Notes under the pieces: generated by a model
Told to the model about the DNA's origin: nothing
Databases searched by the model: none
What the model saw: only the letters and a program-made list of their open reading frames with translations
NCBI GenBank assembly: GCA_037179335.1
Contig: JAKZHN010000005.1
Span: 310,001-374,000 of the forward strand
Length of the DNA stretch: 64,000 bases
Reading direction: 5' to 3'
Origin: Cyclaneusma minus
Lineage: Eukaryota; Ascomycota; Leotiomycetes; Marthamycetales; Marthamycetaceae
Translations under genes and position numbers: made by a program
Part shown: in pieces, positions 1 to 10,805 of the stretch
How the letters are laid out: each line of letters opens with the position of its first letter
Position numbering within the stretch: the first letter of the stretch is position 1

Positions 1-552
1 ATTCCTCACTTGGAGATGTCTTTTCATTGTACGACATAGTCTCTGGTTGTCCTTCAAAGCATTCTTCTTGGATGTGTCACCATTCCTTGTGGTCTCTCCG
101 GTCACCAAATCCATCAGCCAGTGATATTCTCCCCAACATCCAACCCCGCAGGTCGTGTTTAAAGAGTCTTCCAGAGACACCAGTGTGATGGCAGACGTCA
201 ATATGGATTCGAACAAAGGCACCTGTCGATTTTCTCCTACTTGAATTCAAGTAGGAAATGGCTGGGTGCCCATACTGAGTGACTTTCCACACGTGCCAGC
301 CCGCATCGATGACTCACTTCAATGGGATAGTCGGTCCTTTGGTGATGACATGCACTTAGTTGAGATATTCATCTTCCAGGGGACAGTGACTCGTTTCTGA
401 TGCTAAAAAGAGTCCGGAGATCGATGAGTCTGGAAGAACAGCATTCAGCTCGAAAAGCCAGAGTCATTAGTCAATGACCTGTAGGTGCGCTGAGTTGACT
501 CACAGTCATGAGTCCCCGACCATATGATCGACCGTTCGACGTCTTTTCTCGC
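1..552. other. Gene-free edge downstream of the first gene
   Basis: No convincing coding region. A 71-codon open frame on the minus strand (77-292) has no recognisable domain, no splice partner and low-complexity composition, so it is not called. The only structured element I see is a perfect 20-bp palindrome at 236-255. Confidence 0.5.
236..255. repeat. Perfect 20-bp palindrome
   Basis: CCTACTTGAATTCAAGTAGG reads identically on both strands with no spacer. It lies about 300 bp beyond the stop codon of the 553-1944 gene. Its function is unknown; it could be a dimeric regulator site or chance. Confidence 0.6.
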
Positions 553-1944
553 CTATTTTCGGGGCTGTTGTGGGTAGAATGACAATAGGCCAGCGATATG
601 CAAATCTTTCACGAGCTTCAGGAGAGACCTGACAGTTTCTATGGTCGGTCTATCCTCCTCGAGCCCGAATATCGCCGCGCCGCTGCTTTCCAGAACGCCA
701 AGGTACTTAATACCCTTGAAGTCTTTTGGGACGAGTCTCTGGATGCGTTTACAGCAACACTCACCAATGTCTGTAGGGTGACAGTCTTCGAAAAGATGTT
801 TGGCGCGGTTCCATTGAATGCTTTTCCTTGTGAGCTTTTTCCGATTGTCCTGGGAGCTGTTCTCGTAATATAGCTGACAGAGCATCGAAAGCCCCACCGC
901 GAAATAGTCATTGTTTTCTGGAACTTTATGAAACTTGTGACACAGTCTGGAGGCATCAAGTGGACACAAGATCTCGCCGAAATTCGTGGCCAACAGCACC
1001 ACAGCATCAATATCTCTTGCATAATTCGGCCATTTCCCACAGGTCCTCCGCAACGGCGCTTCTTTTATCCCTACTCTTATTTTCCTCCTCACGAGGTCCA
1101 TATACTCGAAACCATGAATGACCCTGCCCCAGTCTTGTCTCAACTCGATGCCCGCTGCTGAGCTTCTATCAGCATACTTTCTGAGATCCTCGAATTGTTG
1201 ACGCAGCTGATGGACTTCATGTGAAAAGCAAACGTCCTGGACTGTGCCCTCTTGTATACTCCGGGAGACGCTGAGAATGACCCGACAATTATCTTCCATG
1301 GCTTGGCCGGGATCGATAGCACGAAGTTGTTGGTGTTTGTCAAGATGCCGATGCAGAATAATCTGAAGCATGACGCTTTCTGCCTTGGTTTGCCATGCTC
1401 GATCTGTCTGCATGTCCAGCAGAATCACATGGATATTTCTCGCCTGGTCAAGTGCTTCAGTGTAATTATCCTGTAGTCCGTTGGAAAGGACGTCATGCGT
1501 TTTTCCAATGCCGAAAGTCAAGGTGGAGGTGAAGTTAATTCCACTAAGTTGAGGAGGTCCCACCATGAAAGAGAAAGCCCAGAAGAATGTATCCTACCTG
1601 TTACATGGATCACCAAGAACGATGCGCACCTTCGAAAAGCAACTTTGCCAATCTTTCTCGAACTTCGACCTCGCAAACAAATACAGCAGAGGCAGAGTCC
1701 GAGGTTCGTCTGATTACTGATAAAAGTGAACGCACATTCACCGCCAGTGGTCGCAGGACGTACTTGGTGATCCTTCACCGAATGAGGCTGAGCAGTGCGA
1801 AGTTGTCCGAGGTTGCGCGCGCAGTATGATAGCGGATGGACGTGCCTCTTTCAGATATTCGACACCGGGCTTGAAATGGAATCTGGTGGGTAGTCTTGCA
1901 GTAAATGAGAATCCTTTTGCATGACAGGTATCTTTCGATATCAT
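553..1944 (-). CDS. Uncharacterised fungal protein, three exons
   Basis: I do not recognise the family. The model uses exons 1944-1764, 1709-1598 and 1543-553 (427 aa), with two 54-bp introns. Donors are GTACGT and GTAGGA, acceptors are CAG and TAG, and the phases agree at both junctions, which is the main support. The middle of the protein has an ordered, conserved-looking stretch (TLTFGIGKTHDVLSNGL, then ARNIHVILLDMQTDRAW near residues 105-150) and several paired cysteines near the C-terminus (GECCCKR). No signal peptide or membrane segment is visible. The start is uncertain: the chosen ATG is only 13 bp from a MITE, so the original 5' end could have been displaced. It lies tail-on behind the NACHT-ankyrin gene on the same strand; whether the two act together is unknown. 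Confidence 0.5.
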
Positions 1945-1957
1945 GGCTCTCCCCCTA

Positions 1958-2179
1958 CAGTGGGAGGAAAAAAGTCTGAATACGGTTTATAGTTTCCGAA
2001 TAATTGTAAATATTCCAAATAACCAGAAATATTTTCAATAACTTGACATATTCTAGATTACTTGGAATATTTCAAAGCATTTGGAATATTCCTAATTATT
2101 GGAAATATTCCTGGTTATTTGGGATATTCGCAATCCAGCAGAGACTGTAGGCCGTATCCAGACTTTCTTCCACCCACTG
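1958..2179. mobile_element. Complete 222-bp MITE with TA target duplication
   Basis: The element is flanked by TA on both sides (1956-1957 and 2180-2181). It has terminal inverted repeats of about 42 bp (1958-1999 against 2138-2179) that start CAGTGGG and match at 34 of 42 positions. Seven of the eight mismatches are transitions. The interior (2000-2137) is AT-rich and built from about seven degenerate 19-20 bp units around the core GGAATATTCC. It has no coding capacity. TA duplications and CAGT-starting ends are known for the Tc1/mariner-pogo superfamily, so a non-autonomous pogo/Fot1-like element is the likely class. It fills most of the 1945-2265 gap, 13 bp upstream of the neighbouring gene's ATG and 86 bp past the NACHT-ankyrin stop codon. 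Confidence 0.8.
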
Positions 2180-2265
2180 TATCCTCCACGCCTTGAAAGA
2201 AAAAAGCGTTTCGAAATCCGCTTTACCAGCATCACTCTGAAGGACACCCCCACTCACTAGTATCC

Positions 2266-5200
2266 CTATAATTTCCTACTGCCCGGCCCCCCATCACGCT
2301 TAAAAAGTTCCAAAATCTCCTCATTCCCCGAAGCCACCGCCACATCCAGCGCCGTCCTCCCCAGCCCATCCTCCACCATATGATCTACGCCTCCCTTTTC
2401 CATCACCCACTCAAACGTGTCCACTAACTCCATAACCCACTCCTTACCCTTCCCCTGCCTCCCACCACTCCCTAAAGTTAAACCATACGGTGTCTTCTTT
2501 TTCGCAACCTGATGCAACAGCGTCTCTCCCTCATCATTCCGAGCTCCAAAATCAGCCATCTCACCATAAACACTTCTCATGGCTGCAGGATACTGGCTGC
2601 CATTTTCTTCAAGAAATAGTTCCGTGTTGCATCGGCTGCTGTCTTTCCACCTACTTGCGACCAAATTTGTATATGTTGTTGCGTTTGTTTCAGTTGTTGC
2701 TGAAATGTATGCGAAGAGTGGCGTCTCGCCGCGTTTGTTGCGCGAGTTGATGGAGATTCCGAGGGAGATGAAGCGGTGCCAGAGAGGAAGCCATTGTGCA
2801 CGTCCGCACCAGAGTTCTGCCGCAATGTAGTGGAGTGGCGTGTTGCCGTCTGGATCTGGTGCCGTGGAACTTCCAACTGCGAGAAGTTTCTCGACGGTGC
2901 CGGCGTGGTGGCCTTTGAGAGCGAGATACAGCGGCGTTAAGCCTTCGTTGTTGGGATGAGATGCTAGAGCAGGTAGCTTGGAGAGAAAGAACGAGAAAGT
3001 TTCTTGGTAGAACCTGCGCTCGTGTCCTTTTGCTAGGATCAGCTTGTGCAATGCGCTGTTTCCCGAGTTGTCTAGAGCTGTGATGTCGGCGCCTTGTTCA
3101 TATAGCGTCTGGGATCGTGCAGGACCAGTGGCGTAGTCATACGCTTCCACCGCGTCTGGTTGACGCATGCGAGCCACCTCCTGAGGTCGATACCCACGAA
3201 GTGCAATTGGTCCGACTTGGCATGCTCCAAAGGTACCGACGGACGACTCGCACGCTGCTAGGAAAAGGGTGTTCCCATCTGCTGGGTTTCGGCGCTCGAG
3301 GTCCAAATTTGGCAGGTCAAGGAAGGGCTGGATGATTCCGTCGCCTCGAAATATGTCGTGAATGATTGTCTGGCCAGGAACAGATTCCAAGTAGGGATCT
3401 GCACCATGGCTGAGTAGGAGCTTGGTGATGGCAATTGCCGTCTCCCGTTTGGCAGCCGTATTGAAGTTTGGGCCCGCAGCGACTGTTAGAGGGTAGAAAG
3501 TGACCGGCGTTCTGGAACGGGCAATCGTGTGCTTCAGAGTCGGGGGTGACGGTTTGGAATTACATTCAACACCAGCAGCCAAAAGCAATTCGATGGCCGA
3601 GATGTTACAAGCTTCAATTGCGGTGTGCAGCAAGCTCCCCTTCGAGACATCAGCTCCATGTTGGATCAGAAGGTGCATAAGCTCAAGATCGTTCATAGCA
3701 TCGGCGAGACAGGAAGCAGATCTCTTGGTGTCAATATCGGGATTGGCACCGTGCGCAAGGAGCATCTTGATCACGTCAATCCTGTATAGACTGGTGGTGG
3801 TGGCAATTGCGATATGTAGAGGCGTCTTTCCGAAAGGGTTCCGCAAGTTTGGATCGGCTCCATTGGCAAGCAAATATCTGATGGCTTCTAGTTTCCACCA
3901 CGAGTCTGCCTGCGCAAGGAAGTGTAGTGCAGAATCAGTGCGGCGTAATTCTTCCGCTGGCCATTGATACCTATTTCCTTTGATTTCTGGTTGGATGTTG
4001 ACATCCGCCCCGAAATTCTCTACCAATATCTCCATGACCTCGAGATTTGGAAGCGTTCTTTTGGCAGCTTGGATGATATATGGTTCAATGGATTCATTCT
4101 TGTCGTGTGTTGGACTAGCAGCACCATGAACCCACTTTGAGTCTTGGATCGCCGCCCCGATATTCAAAAGCAAGTCTGCGTAGCCACATTGAACTAGCGT
4201 CGATATGAGATCCGTGTTGTCGTAGGCAGAGACCTTATGCGGTCGCGGTGTAAAGTCGAGCCCCTTTTCTGGCAAGGCCTTGACGAGATCAACATGTCTC
4301 AAGAGCAAAAGTTGATGGGCAAGGTCGCTCGCCTTGTTCTTATCCTCGGAGTTGGCCTTGATGTCCATTATTTCGTAATCAAGGTCAAAGTTGTACCTGT
4401 GCAGATAGTAACGTTGTAATACTCGCTCATTACTGCTTCGATATGGATCTTTGCTTGACGTGCTTGGGCTCCTTTCAGCATATACCGCCTTTACCAAAGG
4501 GTATAACTCATGCACCATTTCGGTACAGCCTTCTGCAACGGCCATATTGACTGGCATCATTCCGTTCGAGTCCTTAGCCGTGACGTCTGCCCCTTGAGCG
4601 ACCAACATCTTAATGATGTCGGTAATCCTAATAGTCTGGTCCTCATCGTGGAGGACTGTCTTGTGCCACGTAGTTGGTGGCAGGTCTCCCATTCGACGAA
4701 CCTGTCCAGCAGTTTTGCGCAAGAGTGTACTGGCCAACTTCCCGGCTTGCTTCATCTCCCAGCGAGTTCGTTCACTCTCAAATTCAGCACATGCGTGAAG
4801 AGGTGTGCGCCCTAGTGCATCTCTCGCTTGGCAATTGGCGCCAGCTTTCAGCAACAGAGCTACACTCTCTGGCCTCCCGGATATACAGGCGAGATGAAGA
4901 GACGTTTGCCCGTTTCTCCCCGCGAGGTTGGGCATATCGTTGTCACCGATGTTTTTATAGTGTTCCAGAAGCAGACCCACTATGTTGCTTTGTCGTTCTT
5001 TGGCAGCAATATGAAGTGCACTCCAACCTTCGTGTGTGACAGCAGATGAGTCTGCCCCTGCTTTGATCAACCTGCAGACCAATCCTTCCGAGGCCGCAGC
5101 AGCAACGTGGAGTGGCCGCTTCCCTTCATAGTCAGTGACTTCAAGAGAAGAAGCAAATTCGGGGCCAAGAATCCAATCCACAGCAGCAACATGATGATAT

Positions 5201-8200
5201 CCAGTTTCAGGACGAACGCAGCATGCACGGTGGAGAGCAGAGTGACCCTCGTTGTTCCTGATGGTTGGCAAGACACCTGCTTTCAGGATCTTTTTCGAGA
5301 CTGCAATCATGGGCTCTGATAGGGACTGATGATGACTGTATAACGCGTGCAATAAAGTGTCCCCTGCGCCATTGGTGCTCCGGGGATCTAATCCCATCCT
5401 CAGGAAGTATTCGAACTGCAGAAAGGGTCAGCCAAGTTATGGTGGGACAATGAACGTGGGTGTACGATGACAGCCTGCAGTTTCCAAGTGATTTGGGACA
5501 CTCCAAGTAATTGGGAGTATTCCGAATTCTTAAGCATATTGCGAATATTTCGAAAGATCACAAATAACCAGGACTCCAGATAGTAAAGGAATTCTGGGAT
5601 AATTGGAAATACTCGAGTCCTCGGCTGGGTATAACATGCTGATCTCAGGCCGTACATCGTCCACAACAGACATGAACGCCTCGCAATACAAAAGAACGTA
5701 GAAAGGACTTACGTTGCCCCAAGTGAACGGATTCCTGCACGCAATATGCAGAGCCGAATTACCTTGATAGTCACAAACATCGAACCTAGCGCCCAGATTT
5801 TTCAAAGTGTCGAGAGAAGCCTCGGCTCCAGGGCGCGAGGCCACGCGTAAAACCAAAGTACAGCCTTCGTGGTCTCTCTCTTCTAGCTTCGCACCATTCT
5901 CAAGTAAAGCGTCAAAGGCCTCTTTCCCCCCAGGTTGGTCAATTCTCTGAACAAGGTGAAGTGGGGGTTCACCCTTATGATTCCTTGCGTTCGGATTTGC
6001 ACCAGCCTTCAACATTGCCTGAACGATCTTCCCTGGCTGATAGTCCTGCATCAAGATGCAGTATAGTGGAGTATTTCCGTCATTGTCACGGATGTTCCAG
6101 TCCGAGACGTACGGTATCAAGCAGCTCAAATCTACCACGGAGCTACCACTGAACATGGTGTGTAGTGGCGTGCATCCGTCGCGGGGCCGTCTGGATTGGA
6201 GTGCCTCTTGGTCGTGCGATAGGAGGTGTTTCACTCTTGATACCGTGTTCGGATCAAAGCGACAAATATGCAAAGCAGTATTGCCTGCGCCGTCTCGAAT
6301 GGAAGCATCAACCCCGTTCTCGAGAAGGAACTTCTCAAGCCGAGCCTCGGTGTCTTTAGCACTTGAGCCAAACCGCTTCACACAGTAGTGAAGGGCGGTG
6401 CATCCATTGTCATCGAGAGCATTGACGTCGCAGCCTGCGCTCACAAGAAGTTGCGCGCACCTGAGCTCTTCGTCTGCTTCCCGACGGTGATTTCCAGTGC
6501 CGCAGAGTGCATGCAGCGGCGTTCTATTGGCGCCTCCTCTGTCGAAATTCTTTAAACCTAGACTTTGCCAGTGATGCGAGCTGGAGCCTCGCTTTTCGAC
6601 ATCGGCACCGTTGCGGATCAAGGAACGCATAACATCGAAATGACACCCCGATGCTGCTTGGAACAATGGTGCTCCCTTCGGGTTCTCGTCTGTATCTACT
6701 GAAATGCCAGGGCACGACAGAAGATCGACTATTTGAACTTTTCCAGCAGATGCACTCCAGCAAAGAGCCTTGTCGAGACCTTTGGAGTCTAGAAAAGGGA
6801 TCATTTCTCGTACAGACTCGGTACTACCCGTTTCACACGCATAGAGAAGTGGAGAGTCACCGATAGTCGACCGTTGGTTTCCACACCTGCGCCCAACATC
6901 CCTAGTCTTTTCTGTCAAAGGGCTCACTCCAGCCTCAAGTAGAAGCTTGACGACTTGATAGTGATTCGCCCGGGCAGCATGATGCAGAGGCTTGAGACCG
7001 TAGAAATCATCCACGTCGGCTTCACTAGCTGAAGTCATAGTCTCCAGAAGTATTTTGACGACGCCAGTATTGCCTCGAATCGATGCCCAGGCCAAAGGAG
7101 TTCTTTTCAAAGCGTCTGGGATATTCTTCTCGGGTTTCACTGGCATGTCTCGAGCGTATGATGCTAATCCTGTCCAGGCTGCGACATGCAGCGCGGAAAC
7201 CAATTGGGGAGACCGCTGTTCTGGCCAAGCTATATTGACCCAGGCCATAAAAGCGTGGTTCTCTGATTGCATGAAAGAGTGAACGGCCGGGCCTAGTTGA
7301 AAATTCCATGCTCCGGGTTTGGAAGCATGAACATGCCAATTGCCTGCCGCGTAGTCCAGCAGAGGAAACTGCATCCTCAGGCTCTGGTGAGTGGTCTTTG
7401 AAGCTTTATTGTTGCCCTGGGCGGGACTATTCATGTCGTAAACGTGGAACGTATCGAGGATGCCGGAAGTCAGATAGGCCAAGCAAGTGAGCGCTAGGTT
7501 GCGATGTGTAGTTGCCGAGTCAAGAACGGGAAACTGTGGATGAAGACGACCCTCGTGGCGTTTTTGACTTCTAGAGGTGTCGATTAGGAACTCGGTAAAA
7601 GAGTGATGAATGACCATGACGGTCTCGTCTTCTAGAATCTCTAGTAAAGGCCCACACGCTGCTCGTACCATAGCTTTTGTGTCTTTGGTTGGTCTTGAAG
7701 ATTTGGACTGTGTATCAAGCACTGCAGCGAGTTCAAGCAGTCGCAGAGGCCGCGAAGAATGCGTGACACATCGTAGAATCAATACTTGTAAGCCTTGGGC
7801 GACTTTGGATCTCTTTGAATGGTCCTCGAGCATGCCGTTGTACATGTCTTCCAAGCTTACTGGCAGCCAGTCCAAAGGTATCTTGACGGAGACTGTGTCT
7901 GGATTTCGTTTGATAGAGCTGAAGAACTCATCCATCATGAGTCGAGCATACAAGAAGGAGCCTCGAGCTCTGTCCCGGATGTCACTTTTGACCGAGGCAA
8001 ACACTCTTGGCTCGATGTTGCCATGATTCTCAAGTCGATGATCGACATAGGTTGAGATGTCTTGGTCGACTTTTGCCTCTTCGAGACGCACCTGCAAAAC
8101 AGATGGATCTCTGAAGACTGATTCGATTCGAGGGAGTGGGCGGCTAGTCACCAACACTTTGATCGAAGACGGCTTGAGTTTTCCGAGTTTGACGAAGTGA

Positions 8201-8808
8201 TGAAAGAACTCGTCCTTATCAGTGTCCATCTCATCCAGAGCATCGACGATGCAATAAGCTTTGGGAATAGAACGAAGACCAAACACCAGGTCTCCCCAAA
8301 GCTCTGTGGCAGAGATGTTATCCAAGGTCCTCCTGTCATCCAAGTACTTCTTCAACCTTGCTTGCAAAGCAGGAGAGTGGTGTAGTATCATCGAGATCCA
8401 ATCCCTCGTCAACTGAGAGGGATCATGGTTTGTCGCAATAATCTGACGAAAGAGGAAGAACAGGACGGGGCAATCCTGCTCCCGTGCCAGCTGGTCTGCT
8501 ATCATTGCTGCCATAACACTCTTCCCCGCCCCAGTAATGGCTTTCACCCAGAGTGAGCCGTGGTCTGCTGAGCCGTGCCATTGCTGATACGCTTCCGTTT
8601 CTTGCAGCCAAAGACCGGTTTTCGAGACGTGAGAATTGAGATGCTTCATGAATTCGCTCGAGTCGGCACGGTAGTCGGTGGGCTGGAGCCACTTGAGAAT
8701 CGAGGCAAGGACTTCGGCGCTTTGTGGCAGAAGGACACCATCACTCTCATCACCACTGAGGTCTTCCTCCTCCACAAGGACGAAGTCTTGAATATCGTGG
8801 TTGTCCAT
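2266..8808 (-). CDS. NACHT-ankyrin NLR-like protein, 2081 aa
   Basis: This is a STAND-type NTPase of the kind used in fungal non-self recognition and programmed cell death; cytosolic location is inferred. Exons are 8808-5713 (1032 codons) and 5415-2266, joined in phase 0 across a 297-bp intron with a GTAAGT donor, a GCTGACC branch site and a TGCAG acceptor. Read without splicing, the two exons look like separate genes, but the splice joins an ankyrin repeat cleanly. The NACHT domain starts near residue 80, with Walker A AITGAGKS (90-97) and Walker B YCIVDALDEM (185-194). A winged-helix-like linker follows, then many ankyrin repeats from about residue 550 to the C-terminus (PLHHAARANHYQVVKLLLEAG type). 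No known N-terminal effector domain (HeLo, Goodbye, PNP) is recognised in the roughly 80 residues before the NACHT domain. Confidence 0.85.
5470..5660. repeat. Decayed MITE relative inside the NACHT-ankyrin intron
   Basis: Within the intron 5416-5712, positions 5470-5660 contain the same AT-rich vocabulary as the 1958-2179 MITE in the same orientation. Shared pieces are a CAGTTTCC-like left piece, units resembling AAGTAATTGGGAGTATTCC, CAAATAACCAGG, and a right piece with AGGCCGTA. The TA ends and outermost inverted repeat are not recognisable. It makes up most of an intron that is 3-5 times longer than others in the window. Confidence 0.5.
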
Positions 8809-10805
8809 TACGTGCCGTATGAGAACTGCTCAGAAAAGGCTGTGTGTGGCAAAGGAGGCCGCGAAGTACGCTTGACCAATGATTGATGCTGTGGATGAAC
8901 CAGGTAGCTTTAATCTTCACCATGAAACTGCGAATTTGGGAATGGCAATCATCAGGGGGGCATGAAGAAAGACGAGAGAGACCTGATGTGAAGGTCGTGT
9001 TTTTTGGAAGGAAACTGCGTGAGATGTATACGAGACGCTCGCTGGTGCCTAATACGCCGTGCACTCCGTCCGAAAGGCTGTGAAACGGCGGGATGAACAA
9101 AGGCCGAGTCATCAGGATTTGTCCAAGGGAGCCATTCAAGAACGTAAAGCGAACTCAGTAAGTATCCTAATCAAATCCTTGAAATTCTCTCCAGCCTGCT
9201 GATAGTAAACAAGAGTGATACTCACTTGATTCCAGCTCGTTTGATACTCCCAGGACAGTTTGGGCACCACCCTTGGGAGTAGCAAGCTGCGAACTCGAGC
9301 CAACCAGGTTCTTGAACTCGAGCCCAAGTCGTTGCAGTGAAGCGGTTTGTCGAGGTTATCGCGTTCTTACCGTATGACACTCGCAAACTACCTATGGCGG
9401 TGCGCTGTTCAAGACGACACAGCTGTGACACTGTCATTTCTCGGGAGTGGCGAAAGCTGAAAGCATTGACAACCGAATTGATGGTGGGTTCGCCGGGATG
9501 GCGACCAAGCGTGGTCATTGAAGACTTGAAGGAGAATGGAGAAAATGGGGGTCAGGTCGGAATACATATTTCCGTCCGGCGCACGTGACCGTTAAGCCAA
9601 ATTGTGGGGAACCGGCGATCCCGCATTGAATCCCGCAGACGGGTCCGAGGCTCCGAAGCATCGAAAACTCCAGTCCAGTCCAACAAATGCCCAAACAGCT
9701 GATCTATCATCTCACAAACCGTGCCCGAGCAACACAGACACCGGCTTCATGGTTCTATGTTGGTCATTCAATCTACTTCGCCGGACATCCCCTCTAATCG
9801 AAAGACTGGGCATTTCGTCCTATGTTCTCGTCGCATCTCTGACTCTCCAGCAACATGTCAGCCGATCACATGGTCCCCAAGACGGATCACCGGTACAGGT
9901 ACATATATAGCGACATCTGGTGTTCAGATCAAAACACCGCAGTCGTCAATCATCATTTATATCATCACCTTTGCGATTGGCGCCACAAAGTGTCGCCCCT
10001 TGGCATCCAGCGTGCCCCAGTCGTTCTCAGAGTATGTCGTCGCCGCATCCCATCATCCTGTTGTTGCTTTTCCATTTCCTAGGAGATCCAGATCGTTGGT
10101 CCGCAAGTCTTCGACTTTAAGCCATGCACAGAAACCACAAGTCCACTGGTATTGATATCGTGGTCGGCTGGGCGTTTCTCGGGAGCCTTCTCCTAGCCAA
10201 GAGAGAGTTGGTTCTTCACCACATCTGAGAAACACCTTCACCTGCACCATCTCTGGCTCGCAACACGTTGACATTGTCGGCGCATTAAGAACCTCGACAT
10301 ACCAAAGAAGTAGGTATTACCCAACATATCACATCCCGTCTCTGCATCCATCACTGCGCAGGCAAACATGCTTGAAGACAAAAGATTGGCGCTATTGTCA
10401 TCGCCCAGGAAAATGATGTGATCTCGATAAGCCCAGCGCGACGCCACATGGCTTGCATCTTCTCCGCTCCCGCGCTTCAAGCCAGGCGATGACCCTTGCC
10501 GAAGCGGCTGTTATTATATGGAGTTTTTATGTTTCCAAGCTGTTTCATTGGTGTATTGCCTGAAACCGTGCATGAGCATCAGGATGCTCGAGCATTGCGC
10601 AATGCGACTGTGGAGTATCCCCTTCTCTCCTATCGTCCACCTCTGCATCAATTCCCATTCTCGAACCTGCTTTTTGTGAAAGATTTCGCGGATACGTATT
10701 GTTCAGGTGGAAAGGCGTGATTTCTTAGCACATGGTTATGGTGCATCGCAGCATCGGTGAACTTGGGTTATATCTCGGTACATTTGCATTGAAACTCAAA
10801 AGAAG
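8809..10805. other. Gene-free, about 2.0 kb
   Basis: This lies between the divergently transcribed NACHT-ankyrin and permease genes. Open frames here (for example minus 9222-9518, which ends at a GTGAGT donor-like site, and plus 9721-10155) have no recognisable domain and no acceptable partner exon. The region should hold both promoters; I cannot place them. Confidence 0.5.

Noticed and set aside
5530..5712. Continuation of the first NACHT-ankyrin exon to a stop at 5530 as the true C-terminus
   Set aside because: The extra residues after the GTAAGT site are not ankyrin-like, whereas splicing to 5415 continues an ankyrin repeat in phase.
9222..9518. Small spliced gene on the minus strand ending at a GTGAGT site
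   Set aside because: No downstream acceptor gives a plausible exon and no domain is recognisable.
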